A model generated the notes under the pieces. That model ran no database searches and was not told the DNA's origin. It saw only the letters and a program-made list of their open reading frames with translations. Made by a program: the position numbers and the translations under genes. Of a DNA stretch of 54,672 nucleotides, positions 15,879 through 25,025 are shown one piece after another. Source of the DNA: Syntrophobacterales bacterium. GTDB taxonomy: Bacteria > Desulfobacterota > Syntrophorhabdia > Syntrophorhabdales > Syntrophorhabdaceae. Position 1 is the first letter of the stretch. The number at the start of each line of letters is the position of its first letter. Where the stretch lies: assembly GCA_031274925.1 (NCBI GenBank), contig JAISPL010000015.1, positions 1-54,672 on the forward strand, given 5' to 3'.

Positions 15879-17243
15879 TCATGATGGTGATCTGAGAAAT
15901 GTTAAGGCATACTGCAATGCTTCGCTTTTTTCGCGGATTTCGCCGGAGATCTGCTTCTCCCGGATATCGGCCAACACCATCCCGACATACGGTCCGGAAC
16001 GAAATCCCACCGACAAGAGGTCATCGCCGCTGACGAGCCTCGGTAATGGCTGTTTTTTCCAATCATAATACATCTTGAGGATGGCACCGCATTTTATCTC
16101 AACCTGCCTCGTCGACTCATTCTCCGAGCCTCCGGAGCTGCCAAACATATCGCACATGGAGTGCACTATGAGCATAGGAGTAAGGTCCTCCATTTTGTAG
16201 ACCAGTCTCCGTACAGCCCTTTCCGTGGCTTCAGGGCCGCTTATAAGAAAGATTCTCATGTGACTTTCTATAAGAGCGACAACATTCTTAATCTCGCTGG
16301 AACTGAAGCGCAACGTCTCCATTATGGATGTGGCAATCTCTCGTGAATGTCTTTCGTGATAGAAGAAATGGACGGCCATCTTGTCCTTGTCATACGAAAA
16401 CGTCCGAGCCTTCCCCAAATCATGAAACAAAAGCGCGTACCCAACATTTCTAAGAGCTTTTTCGTTGAGATCATATGTATCCCCGTACTTTCTGAGATAC
16501 TTGAATCCGTCTATCGTATGGCCGTATGTCGTAAGAACAAATCCTTTTTCCTCATCCAATTCCCTAAGTCTCTGAAGGCCGGGGAAGAGGTCGAAAAGAA
16601 GACCTGTCCTCTCCATGACTTTCATCCCTTCAAAGGCTTTATACGAGGTTATAATCTGATCCAATTCATACTTGATCCTTTCGGGAGCGGACTGATGAAT
16701 AAGCTCTTTTGAATTCCGGATCGCCTCTTCCAGATTAGCGTCAAGAGAGAAACCGTTAAGTGTGGCGAGGTGGCGGACAGCCTTCAACATCCTAAGGGGG
16801 TCATCACCGATCACCTGTTCCCCGGTATGCCTGATGATCTTTCGCTCAATGTCCGCAAGCCCTCCAAGAGGGTCAATTATCGTACCATTTTTCACATCGT
16901 ATGCCATTGCGTTAACTGTGAAATCCCTCCTGGATAGGTCTATTTCAATGAGGCCCAGGTGAAAGCTTATATCCAGAGAGGTATCCCTCGCGACGATCCT
17001 GTGGGTTTGGATAGGTTTTTTTCCGAGGATGAAAGAAGACGCAGAGAATGCAGCTTCGAAAATTCTAAGGTCCTTCTCGTTATTGATGACAAAATCATAA
17101 TCTTTAGGAGAACCGCCAAGGGCGATCTCTCTTATTGCACCGCCCACAAGGTATACGTCTCCGTGGAATTGTTTTTCAGCGATCCTGGATATGATTTTTT
17201 CCCTTCTAATCCTCTCTCCGAGGTTGGCGAAAAATGAGTTCAT
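15879..17243 (-). CDS. cca: CCA-adding enzyme / poly(A) polymerase-family protein with HD domain
   Basis: A class II nucleotidyltransferase that either adds CCA to tRNA 3' ends or polyadenylates RNA. It has 454 residues from the ATG at 17243. The head domain has YLVGGAIRE (about residues 31-39) and the catalytic DYDF (48-51), then RRDFTVNAMAYD and GDDPLRMLKAVR, the family signatures. The C-terminal half carries an HD phosphohydrolase motif (FHDLGKA), as in bacterial CCA enzymes with 2',3'-cyclic phosphatase activity. A TTG at 17291 would extend it by 16 residues and overlap the upstream gene; the ATG lies 10 bases after that gene's stop and is preferred, though its ribosome-binding site is weak. 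CCA versus poly(A) specificity cannot be decided by eye. Confidence 0.88.
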   Translation of the reverse strand: MNSFFANLGERIRREKIISRIAEKQFHGDVYLVGGAIREIALGGSPKDYDFVINNEKDLRIFEAAFSASSFILGKKPIQTHRIVARDTSLDISFHLGLIEIDLSRRDFTVNAMAYDVKNGTIIDPLGGLADIERKIIRHTGEQVIGDDPLRMLKAVRHLATLNGFSLDANLEEAIRNSKELIHQSAPERIKYELDQIITSYKAFEGMKVMERTGLLFDLFPGLQRLRELDEEKGFVLTTYGHTIDGFKYLRKYGDTYDLNEKALRNVGYALLFHDLGKARTFSYDKDKMAVHFFYHERHSREIATSIMETLRFSSSEIKNVVALIESHMRIFLISGPEATERAVRRLVYKMEDLTPMLIVHSMCDMFGSSGGSENESTRQVEIKCGAILKMYYDWKKQPLPRLVSGDDLLSVGFRSGPYVGMVLADIREKQISGEIREKSEALQYALTFLRSPS

Positions 17244-17253
17244 GAGGATAACG

Positions 17254-17556
17254 TCAGACTTTTCCCGAGAAGGATACCAATCCCTTGGCAAGCCTTTTCA
17301 GAGAATCGGTCATATCAATATAGAGATAAGATGCTTTGGACATAAAGACACCGACAATCAGCCTGTCCTGACGTATAACGGTATATTCGCCCGCCATTCT
17401 CAGGATATCCTCCTGGTCCTGACGAACCACCGTCTTCATATGGAGATTTCCGTTGAGAATATAATCTTTTATGTCTGTCCATTGCACCTCAATAAATGCA
17501 AACAGCTCATTAAGTTCTTTTAACGCTTTATTGCCAAAAATGGTCTCGGTCCGCAT
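17254..17556 (-). CDS. Conserved-looking small protein, unknown function
   Basis: A 100-residue soluble protein from the ATG at 17556 (a TTG lies one codon upstream), preceded by AAGGA at loose spacing. It begins MRTETIFGNKALKELNELF and continues with mixed helix and strand character, ending SFSGKV; there are no Cys residues, signal peptide or TM segment. Its stop lies 10 bases before the cca start, so the two are probably co-transcribed. A role linked to RNA processing would only be guilt by association. I do not recognise the family. Confidence 0.55.
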   Translation of the reverse strand: MRTETIFGNKALKELNELFAFIEVQWTDIKDYILNGNLHMKTVVRQDQEDILRMAGEYTVIRQDRLIVGVFMSKASYLYIDMTDSLKRLAKGLVSFSGKV

Positions 17557-17638
17557 CAATTTAAGATTTGTCCTTATTCGCCGGAACGTCCGGTCTGGTG
17601 TAGGATCGCAAACCTCCCGAAAGTGGGCTTAGGGACCA

Positions 17639-17920
17639 CTACCCTTTTATGGTCTTCTGGAGGATTTCGCCCAACTCTCCAATATTTGTTGGCTCAAACG
17701 TCATCACATAAGCACAGTACCCTATCTTTACTTTTCAGACTCCGCTCCTCGGGCTACTTCATCGTCCGGAACTGTTCCCTAGGGGCGGTGAGACCCCTGA
17801 CCATATCTGTCTCTGGACTTGTATTCATCCTTCATGGATTTGGCAAGTACCGCCGGTTACGATTCCATCTCGTCGCTGATGCCGAAAATTATAATTCCCT
17901 TTTATTATCTTGTAAATAGT
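17639..17920 (-). pseudogene. Possible decayed gene, unidentified
   Basis: The minus strand carries protein-like segments in two frames. One, near 17820-17900, reads FGISDEMES, a stop, then PAVLAKSMKDEYKSRDRYG. The other, ending at the TAG at 17639-17641, reads GYCAYVMTFEPTNIGELGEI and LQKTIKG. No start codon with a ribosome-binding site is present. This may be the end of a gene broken by stops and frameshifts. The family is not recognised, and chance cannot be excluded. Confidence 0.25.
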
Positions 17921-18071
17921 TTGTAAGCAGCTTTTTCCTCGTACAGAACCTTCAAATGGCTCGCTTAAGAGGAGGCTTAAGATGGCCGCATTTCTTCCTG
18001 TGGGTAAAATTTGCAATATGGGCGATCCCTTACAGACCTATGGCAAATAATCTCAATTCCTGCTAAAATAT
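17921..18071. other. Short leader region before mnmG
   Basis: This interval should hold the mnmG operon promoter. No clear -35/-10 pair was found by eye and no small gene is supported. Confidence 0.3.
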
Positions 18072-19955
18072 ATGAAATTCTTCGGTATAAATATGGATAC
18101 ATATGATGTGATTGTTATTGGGGCCGGCCATGCCGGTTGCGAAGCGGCGCTAGCTGCATCCAGAATGTCTGGCAAGACCCTTCTTCTTACAATGAACTTG
18201 GACCATATCGCGTACATGTCCTGTAATCCAGCCATTGGGGGCCTAGGCAAAGGACATCTCGTGAAGGAGATAGACGCCCTGGACGGAGAGATGGCAAAGA
18301 ATATCGATGCCACAGGCATTCAATTTAGGGTCCTGAATATGAAAAAAGGCCCTGCGGTCCGCTCTACCCGTATCCAGGCGGATAAGGCGCTATATGCCGC
18401 ACGAATGAAAAGCAGGCTTGAAGAACAGGAAAATTTGGCCATAAAACAGGGGACTGTGGAACGGTTGCTCACGGATAACAATGCAGTTATCGGGGTTGAG
18501 ACAAAATGGGGCGAAAAATTTCGAGGAAAGACGGTTGTGGTCACCACCGGCACATTCCTCAGAGGTCTCATCCATATCGGGCTTAACCATTTCGAGGCTG
18601 GCAGAATGGGTGATTTTCCGTCAATTAGTCTTTCGGTCTCCCTTCAAGCGCTCGGATTCGAGATCGGACGGCTCAAGACAGGGACGTGTCCGCGCCTTGA
18701 CGGACGGACTATTAATTTCTCAAAACTTGAACCCCAGCACAGCGATGACCCTCCCAAACCATTCTCTTTTCTTACCCCATCAATAACAAACAGACGCGTG
18801 CCATGTTGGATCGGCTACACAAATACGGTAACCCACGAGGTACTAAAGTCTGGCTTTGACCGCTCCCCCCTCTACACCGGAAAGATAAAGGGCACCGGTG
18901 TCAGGTACTGCCCTTCCATTGAAGACAAAATTGTCCGGTTCAAGGACAAGGAAAGGCATCGTATATTCGTAGAACCAGAGGGTCTCAATACGGTAGAGTA
19001 TTACCCTAACGGCCTTTCCACGAGTCTGCCCCTCGATATACAGCTTGCCATGCTCCGGACCATTGAAGGCATGGAGTCAGTGGAGATTACCCGTCCAGGA
19101 TACGCCATCGAATACGACTTTATCCCTCCCACCCAACTTTATCCTACTTTAGAGACGAAAATGGTAAAAAACCTGTTTCTTGCGGGTCAAATCAACGGCA
19201 CAACGGGATATGAGGAGGCGGGAGCCCTCGGATTGATGGCCGGGGTTAATGCCGCATTAAAGGCGTCGGGCAGAGATGGACTGATCTTTGGACGAGATGA
19301 AGCCTACATAGGGGTGATGATTGACGACCTTGTGACAAAAGGCGTTGATGAGCCTTACAGAATGTTTACATCACGGGCGGAGCACAGGCTTTTTCTGCGC
19401 GAAGACAACGCGGATCTAAGACTCACAAAAAAAGGCTACGATATAGGCCTTGTGAACCTGGAAAGATATTCAATGGTACAGGAAAAAAAGTCAAAGATCA
19501 TGGAGACGCATTCAATACTCAAATCCATCAGGCTTACACCCACAAAAGAAACTAACATACAGCTTCAGAAGGCAGGATTTGAAAACATCAAGAATCCGGT
19601 TACCCTCGAAGAACTACTCAAGAAGCCGGGTTGCACTTTTCACGAGATTACCGGCCTCGAAAAAAAACTCCTCAATGTGGAAGAAAATATTGCTTATCAG
19701 GTAGAGTTAAATGTAAAATACCAAGGCTATACTGACAGGCAACGCAAGATGGTAAAGAGAACCAAGAAACTTGAGGACCAGAAGATCCCTCCAAATATAG
19801 AGTACGAAGAAATTTCGGGGCTTTCGAGAGAGATGGTGGAGAAATTTTCACGAATCAGGCCCTTTTCTCTTGGTCAGGCTTCAAGGATACCCGGAGTTAC
19901 CCCCGCTTCAATCACGGCCCTCCTAATCCATTTCAAGAAGAAGGGCATGTTGTAA
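18072..19955 (+). CDS. mnmG: tRNA uridine-5-carboxymethylaminomethyl modification enzyme MnmG (GidA)
   Basis: This FAD- and NADH-dependent partner of MnmE places the carboxymethylaminomethyl group on U34 of several tRNAs. It has 627 residues, the usual length. The FAD-binding GAGHAGCEAA is near residues 17-26, followed by CNPAIGGLGKGH, then GPAVRSTRIQADK, GTFLRGLIH, RLKTGTCPRL, and the C-terminal helical MnmE-binding domain ending LLIHFKKKGML. The first ATG (MKFFGINMDTYDV) or the ATG at codon 8 could be used. The gene heads a four-gene run with the Fe-S protein, carA and carB. In many bacteria rsmG or mnmE follows mnmG; neither is here. Confidence 0.96.
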   Translation: MKFFGINMDTYDVIVIGAGHAGCEAALAASRMSGKTLLLTMNLDHIAYMSCNPAIGGLGKGHLVKEIDALDGEMAKNIDATGIQFRVLNMKKGPAVRSTRIQADKALYAARMKSRLEEQENLAIKQGTVERLLTDNNAVIGVETKWGEKFRGKTVVVTTGTFLRGLIHIGLNHFEAGRMGDFPSISLSVSLQALGFEIGRLKTGTCPRLDGRTINFSKLEPQHSDDPPKPFSFLTPSITNRRVPCWIGYTNTVTHEVLKSGFDRSPLYTGKIKGTGVRYCPSIEDKIVRFKDKERHRIFVEPEGLNTVEYYPNGLSTSLPLDIQLAMLRTIEGMESVEITRPGYAIEYDFIPPTQLYPTLETKMVKNLFLAGQINGTTGYEEAGALGLMAGVNAALKASGRDGLIFGRDEAYIGVMIDDLVTKGVDEPYRMFTSRAEHRLFLREDNADLRLTKKGYDIGLVNLERYSMVQEKKSKIMETHSILKSIRLTPTKETNIQLQKAGFENIKNPVTLEELLKKPGCTFHEITGLEKKLLNVEENIAYQVELNVKYQGYTDRQRKMVKRTKKLEDQKIPPNIEYEEISGLSREMVEKFSRIRPFSLGQASRIPGVTPASITALLIHFKKKGML

Positions 19956-19957
19956 AG

Positions 19958-20629
19958 ATGATTGAGGAAGACAAAAAGGCAATCGTATCATATATCTCGA
20001 ACTTTGACGTGGATGTGTGGGGGATAGCCGATTTCACCGCCTACGATAAAGAAATGACGGGCGTTGACAAGGATGTGTGTTTGCACTATCGCCGTGCTAT
20101 TTGTTTTGGATTGGTCTTATCCAGAGAGGTACTCTCCACAGTCCTAGACGGCCCGAACCCTCTTTACCTTCACCATTACCGGCAATTAAACAGCCGACTC
20201 GATACGATTGCCTACTACGTCTCAAGAGAAATCGAGAGAAAAGGATACCGAAGTCTGCCCTTCGCGGCCTCACAGGTTGTGGACTGGCGGAACCAAAAAG
20301 CTCATATATCTCACAGGCATATAGCCGAGCTGGCCGGTATAGGATGGATCGGAAGAAACAACCTGCTCATCCACCCTTCTCTTGGCGCTCACGTGAGGTA
20401 CAATACGGTGCTCACCGATATGCCTCTCGACGCGGGAAAGCCTCTGGATACGGCCTGCGGAGAATGCAAGAAATGCATCGCCGTCTGCCCCGCCTCCGCA
20501 ATAAAAGAGGACGTATCCGATTTCAACCATATGGAGTGTTGCAATATGATCACGCAGCTCAAAAACAAAAGAAATGTGGGACATCACATCTGCGGAATAT
20601 GCGTAGAGGCCTGCAAGGGGGCAAGATGA
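19958..20629 (+). CDS. Short QueG-like double [4Fe-4S] protein
   Basis: A 223-residue relative of epoxyqueuosine reductase (QueG, about 310-390 residues) without its C-terminal HEAT-repeat part. Two clusters are predicted: Cys167, 170, 173, 177 (CGECKKCIAVCP), and Cys194 or 195 with Cys212, 215, 219 (CGICVEAC). The cobalamin-domain signature AGIGWIGRNNLLI (126-138) is kept, but the catalytic-Asp segment (DxxPV in QueG) reads VDWRNQKAHISHRHIAELAG; aligned from AGIGW, the Asp position is Gln113. It starts 2 bases after the mnmG stop and overlaps carA by four bases (ATGA). It is likely a cobalamin or Fe-S oxidoreductase of the COG1600 type, but queuosine synthesis is doubtful. Confidence 0.82.
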   Translation: MIEEDKKAIVSYISNFDVDVWGIADFTAYDKEMTGVDKDVCLHYRRAICFGLVLSREVLSTVLDGPNPLYLHHYRQLNSRLDTIAYYVSREIERKGYRSLPFAASQVVDWRNQKAHISHRHIAELAGIGWIGRNNLLIHPSLGAHVRYNTVLTDMPLDAGKPLDTACGECKKCIAVCPASAIKEDVSDFNHMECCNMITQLKNKRNVGHHICGICVEACKGAR

Positions 20630-21723
20630 AGGCACTGATTGCACTGGAAGACGGAACCATATTCGAGGGAAAAAGTTACGGGGCCCCGGGCGAAAAAGAA
20701 GGAGAGATCGTCTTCAACACGAGCATGACCGGGTATCAGGAAATCATGACCGATCCATCGTATAAAGGACAGATTGTGGCCATGACCTACCCTTTGATCG
20801 GGAACTATGGAGTAAATGCCGAAGACGTCGAGTCAGATAGTCCTAAAGTTGAAGGTTTTATTGTCAGGGAATTCAGTAAAATCACTAGCAACTACAGGGC
20901 CGAAGATAACCTCTTAAATTACTTCAAAAAGCACAATATAGTTGCCATTGAGGAAGTGGATACAAGAGCCCTCGCCAGACACTTAAGGGTCCGGGGTGTC
21001 ATGAAGGGGATAATCTCTACCGTCGATCTTGACCCTTTGAGCCTTGTGGAAAAGGCGCGGAATTCCAAGGGGATCGTGGGAAAGGACCTGGTAAGAGAAG
21101 TCACGTGCAATGCCCCTTATGTGTTCGGCAATGACGACGGTGATTTGAGATGTGTTGTCATGGACTTCGGTGTAAAAGACAATATTCTGAAAATGCTCAA
21201 AAAAGAGGGTTGCCATGTCACAGTGGTTCCCGCCAAAATAAAAGCAGAAGATGTCTTAGCCATGAGGCCTGACGGAGTGTTGCTCTCCAACGGCCCCGGC
21301 GATCCTGAAGCCGTTACCTATGCGATTGAAGAAATAAAGAAGTTCCTTGGAAAAGTACCCATATTCGGCATATGTCTCGGGCAGCAACTCCTAGGACTCG
21401 CATACGGAGGCAATACATATAAATTGAAATTCGGCCACAGGGGAGCAAACCAGCCTGTAAAGAATCTCCGTACGGGACGCGTCCATATTACATCGGAAAA
21501 TCATGGATTTGCCGTGGATATCAACTCAATAACGTCGGCATCGGTGAGAGTCACCCACGTCAACTTGAACGACAATACCGTGGAAGGCATGGAGCATGAG
21601 GTCTACCCCAATTTCTCTGTTCAGTTTTATCCGGAGGCATCTCTTGGACCTCATGATCCGTATGGTTTGTTCAGAAAATTTAGAGATATGATGGAATCAT
21701 TCAAAAAGGAGAAGTATGCCTAA
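20626..21723 (+). CDS. carA: Carbamoyl-phosphate synthase small subunit, glutaminase His replaced
   Basis: CarA normally hydrolyses glutamine and channels ammonia to CarB for arginine and pyrimidine synthesis. It has 365 residues (E. coli 382). The start ATG at 20626 follows AAGGGGG; the reading upstream of it belongs to the previous gene's other frame. The N-terminal domain ([19 protein letters not shown]) and class I amidotransferase domain are complete, with the nucleophile Cys250 in [10 protein letters not shown]. The catalytic His of the triad, expected in QYHPEAS, is Tyr335: the codon at 21628-21630 is TAT in QFYPEAS. Glu337 is kept. In E. coli, changing this His abolishes glutamine use while ammonia-dependent synthesis remains. 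The protein may thus serve as a structural partner, or the base may be an error. It overlaps carB by eight bases. Confidence 0.95.
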   Translation: MKALIALEDGTIFEGKSYGAPGEKEGEIVFNTSMTGYQEIMTDPSYKGQIVAMTYPLIGNYGVNAEDVESDSPKVEGFIVREFSKITSNYRAEDNLLNYFKKHNIVAIEEVDTRALARHLRVRGVMKGIISTVDLDPLSLVEKARNSKGIVGKDLVREVTCNAPYVFGNDDGDLRCVVMDFGVKDNILKMLKKEGCHVTVVPAKIKAEDVLAMRPDGVLLSNGPGDPEAVTYAIEEIKKFLGKVPIFGICLGQQLLGLAYGGNTYKLKFGHRGANQPVKNLRTGRVHITSENHGFAVDINSITSASVRVTHVNLNDNTVEGMEHEVYPNFSVQFYPEASLGPHDPYGLFRKFRDMMESFKKEKYA

Positions 21724-24700
21724 GAGAACAGACATTAAGAGTGTCCTGATTATAGGATCCGGTCCAATTATAATAGGACAGGCGTGCGAATTCGATTATT
21801 CAGGAAGCCAGGCATGTAAAGCCCTGCGGGAAGAAGGTTACCGTGTAATCCTAGTGAACAGCAATCCCGCGACGATTATGACGGACCCGGACATGGCCGA
21901 CAGGGTATACGTCGAGCCTCTTATCCCCGAGATCCTTGAAGAGATAATCCGGATAGAAAGACCGGACACACTCCTTCCTACGATCGGCGGCCAGACCGGC
22001 CTCAACCTCGCCACAATTCTCTCTGAGAGGGGAGTTCTCGGGCGCTATAACGTAGAGCTTATAGGAGCAAATTACGCTGCTATAAAAAAAGCCGAGGACC
22101 GGGAAGAATTCAAAGCCGCCATGGAAAGGATCAACCTTGAAGTCCCGAAGAGTGGTCTGGCCCATAACATGAAGGATGCCAAGAAAGTGGCAAAAGAAAT
22201 AGGGTTCCCGCTGATCATAAGACCGAGTTATACACTCGGAGGTACCGGGGCCTCCGTCTGCTATAACATAGAGGAGTTTGAATCCCTAGCCCAGCGAGGT
22301 CTTGAGCATAGCATGATAAACGAGATCCTCATAGAAGAATCTGTCCTCGGGTGGAAGGAGTATGAGTTTGAAGTAATTAGAGACAAGATAGATAACGTGA
22401 TAATTATCTGTTCCATTGAGAACTTTGATCCCATGGGCATCCATACGGGTGACAGTATTGCTGTGGCGCCTGCACAAACGATGAACGACAAAGAATACCA
22501 GAACATGAGGAACGCTTCAATCCGCATCATCAGGGAGATAGGTGTGGAGACAGGCGGTTCTAACATACAGTTCGCCGTCAACCAAGACACGGGAAGGATG
22601 GTGGTTATTGAGATGAACCCGAGGGTATCGCGGAGTTCCGCTCTGGCGTCTAAGGCTACCGGGTTCCCTATCGCGAAAATAGCGGCAAAGCTGGCGATAG
22701 GCTATACCCTGGATGAGATACCGAACGACATCACGAAAAAGACGCCTGCGTCTTTTGAGCCTGCAATCGATTACTGCGTGGTGAAGATACCAAGATTCAC
22801 CTTCGAGAAATTTAAGGGAGCCGATGAGACGCTGACTGTTTCCATGAAATCGGTGGGGGAAGTCATGTCCATTGGCAGAACATTTAAGGAAGCCCTGCAA
22901 AAAGGTCTCAGGTCTCTGGAGACAGGGGTCTTCGGCCTCAACGACGAACGTCTTGCCGGGATCAACGACCACGAATGGATCAAGCAAAAACTAATCAGAC
23001 CCAACAAGGACAGGGTTTTCTACATACGTCACGCCCTACGGGCCGGTTTCGATATTGATGAGATCTATGCCATATCGGGCATTGACAGATGGTTTCTTAA
23101 AAATATCGAGGATATTATCGAGTTCGAAAGAGAGCTTGAGCTATATCGGAAGGACCGCCCCCTATCCTCTGAATCGAAGCACAGTCTCCCTGAGGAGGTC
23201 ATGCTCAAAGCCAAAAAATATGGTTTCTCAGACAGACAGTTGGGCGACATAGTTGGCCACTCAGAAGAAGAAATAAGGGCTTGGCGTATCAGTAAAAACA
23301 TACGGAGCGTTTTCAAGCTCGTGGATACATGCGCGGCGGAGTTCGAGGCATATACACCTTATTACTACTCCACCTATGAGACGGAGGATGAGTCAAGAAA
23401 TTCGGATAAACAGAAAATCATGATATTGGGCGGCGGACCGAACAGGATCGGACAAGGGATTGAGTTTGATTATTGTTGCGTCCATGCTGCATTCGCCCTA
23501 AAAGACCTCGGCTATGAGACCATAATGGTCAACAGTAACCCGGAGACGGTCAGCACAGACTATGACACATCCGACAAACTCTATTTCGAGCCCCTAGCCT
23601 TGGAAAATGTCCTCGACATCGTGGAAAGGGAAAAACCAGCAGGTGTAATCGTTCAATTTGGAGGCCAGACCCCACTCAACTTGGCAGTACCTTTGAAAAA
23701 GGCTGGAGTCCACATTATCGGTACCACACCAGAAAGCATAGATATTGCCGAGGATCGGGACAAGTTTAAGACACTGCTCAAGAAGCTGGATTTGACACAG
23801 CCCGAAAACGGCATAGCCGTCTCCTTTGAGGAAGCAAGGGATGTGGCTAATGTTATCGGTTATCCGGTTGTTGTCCGTCCGTCCTACGTTCTCGGAGGCA
23901 GAGCCATGGAGATCGTCTATGGTGAAGAAGACCTGAAATCCTTTATGGTGAAAGCGGCGGAAGCATCCCCCGAACGGCCCATCCTGATAGACAAGTTCCT
24001 TGAGGATGCCATTGAGATTGATGTAGATGCGGTGGCCGACGGCGAAAAATGCGTGGTTGCGGGCATCATGGAACATATTGAAGAGGCTGGTATCCATTCC
24101 GGCGACAGCGCCTGCGCCTTTCCACCGTACTCCCTTGATGATACCGCAATTGAGAAGATAAAGACCTATACGTATAAACTCGCCAAAGAGCTGAACGTAA
24201 TCGGTCTCATGAACATCCAGTATGCGGTCAAGAACGACATAATCTATGTACTTGAGGTAAACCCTAGGGCAAGCAGGACGATTCCGTTCGTAAGCAAGGC
24301 CACAGGAATACAATGGGCCAAGGTGGCAGCCAAAATGATGGTAGGATTAAAGCTTAAAGACCTCGGCATCGAAAAGGAGATCGAAATCAAACATATAGCA
24401 GTAAAAGAGTCCGTCTTTCCGTTCAATAAATTCGCAGGGGTGGATACCATACTCGGCCCGGAAATGAAATCCACCGGCGAAGTGATGGGTATTGACGATA
24501 ATTTCGGAGCCGCTTTCTGGAAGGCCCAGCTCGGAGCAGGACAAGGTCTTCCGTCCAAGGGTAATGTCTTTGTGAGTATAAAGAACAAAGACAAGAGAAA
24601 TGTCATCTTCATCACAAAAAAACTATCCGACCTCGGTTTCAAGATCTATGCAACCCGAGGCACAGGCAAAGTGCTCGCCAACAACGGCATTGAAGTGAAG

Positions 24701-24952
24701 TTCGTCCACAAAGTATCTGAAGGAAGACCTCACATTGTGGATATGATAAAAAACGGCGAAATCAGCTTCATAATAAACACACCCAGCGGGCGAAACCCGA
24801 AACAGGATGAGGTGCTTATAAGGTCGGGAGCCATACAGTACAATATTCCGTATACCACCACCCTTTCTGGGGCCCAGGCGGTAGTAAACGCTATAGAAAG
24901 TATGAGGAAGGAGAAACTACGGGTCAAGGCCTTGCAGGATTATTACATCTGA
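21716..24952 (+). CDS. carB: Carbamoyl-phosphate synthase large subunit
   Basis: This subunit makes carbamoyl phosphate from bicarbonate, ammonia and 2 ATP. It has 1078 residues (E. coli 1073). Two homologous ATP-grasp halves are seen, each opening with the ATP-binding phrase ([17 protein letters not shown] near residue 13; [16 protein letters not shown] near residue 572), with RPSYTLGG and RPSYVLGG and the metal-binding [10 protein letters not shown] and EVNPRASRT. The C-terminal MGS-like allosteric domain (about 935-1078) is present. The start overlaps carA by eight bases, with AAAGGAG just upstream, so the two are translationally coupled. All catalytic parts look intact, consistent with an enzyme that still runs on free ammonia even if CarA cannot hydrolyse glutamine. 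Confidence 0.97.
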   Translation: MPKRTDIKSVLIIGSGPIIIGQACEFDYSGSQACKALREEGYRVILVNSNPATIMTDPDMADRVYVEPLIPEILEEIIRIERPDTLLPTIGGQTGLNLATILSERGVLGRYNVELIGANYAAIKKAEDREEFKAAMERINLEVPKSGLAHNMKDAKKVAKEIGFPLIIRPSYTLGGTGASVCYNIEEFESLAQRGLEHSMINEILIEESVLGWKEYEFEVIRDKIDNVIIICSIENFDPMGIHTGDSIAVAPAQTMNDKEYQNMRNASIRIIREIGVETGGSNIQFAVNQDTGRMVVIEMNPRVSRSSALASKATGFPIAKIAAKLAIGYTLDEIPNDITKKTPASFEPAIDYCVVKIPRFTFEKFKGADETLTVSMKSVGEVMSIGRTFKEALQKGLRSLETGVFGLNDERLAGINDHEWIKQKLIRPNKDRVFYIRHALRAGFDIDEIYAISGIDRWFLKNIEDIIEFERELELYRKDRPLSSESKHSLPEEVMLKAKKYGFSDRQLGDIVGHSEEEIRAWRISKNIRSVFKLVDTCAAEFEAYTPYYYSTYETEDESRNSDKQKIMILGGGPNRIGQGIEFDYCCVHAAFALKDLGYETIMVNSNPETVSTDYDTSDKLYFEPLALENVLDIVEREKPAGVIVQFGGQTPLNLAVPLKKAGVHIIGTTPESIDIAEDRDKFKTLLKKLDLTQPENGIAVSFEEARDVANVIGYPVVVRPSYVLGGRAMEIVYGEEDLKSFMVKAAEASPERPILIDKFLEDAIEIDVDAVADGEKCVVAGIMEHIEEAGIHSGDSACAFPPYSLDDTAIEKIKTYTYKLAKELNVIGLMNIQYAVKNDIIYVLEVNPRASRTIPFVSKATGIQWAKVAAKMMVGLKLKDLGIEKEIEIKHIAVKESVFPFNKFAGVDTILGPEMKSTGEVMGIDDNFGAAFWKAQLGAGQGLPSKGNVFVSIKNKDKRNVIFITKKLSDLGFKIYATRGTGKVLANNGIEVKFVHKVSEGRPHIVDMIKNGEISFIINTPSGRNPKQDEVLIRSGAIQYNIPYTTTLSGAQAVVNAIESMRKEKLRVKALQDYYI

Positions 24953-24960
24953 CGCACGAT

Positions 24961-24978
24961 AAACAGGCTAAACAGGCT
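24961..24978 (+). repeat. Two direct copies of AAACAGGCT
   Basis: A 9-base unit is repeated head to tail immediately before the carB/pckG terminator. Probably slippage; no function is implied. Confidence 0.5.
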
Positions 24979-24980
24979 AA

Positions 24981-25010
24981 AAAATGGGGAGCCCTTGGGC
25001 TCCCCATTTT
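24981..25010. terminator. Bidirectional rho-independent terminator
   Basis: A 14-bp perfect stem (AAAATGGGGAGCCC and complement) with a two-base centre, flanked by A and T runs on both sides. It lies between the convergent carB and pckG and can end both transcripts. Confidence 0.9.
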
Positions 25011-25025
25011 TTCTAAAGATTCCTT

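Noticed and set aside
20077-20625. N-terminal extension of carA in the same frame by about 180 codons
   Set aside because: It is the shadow of the QueG-like gene in another frame. The ATG at 20626 has AAGGGGG and gives the standard CarA N-terminus.
23594-24313. 239-codon reading opposite carB
   Set aside because: An antisense shadow of a conserved gene; the composition is Cys/Tyr/His-rich as expected for antisense frames.
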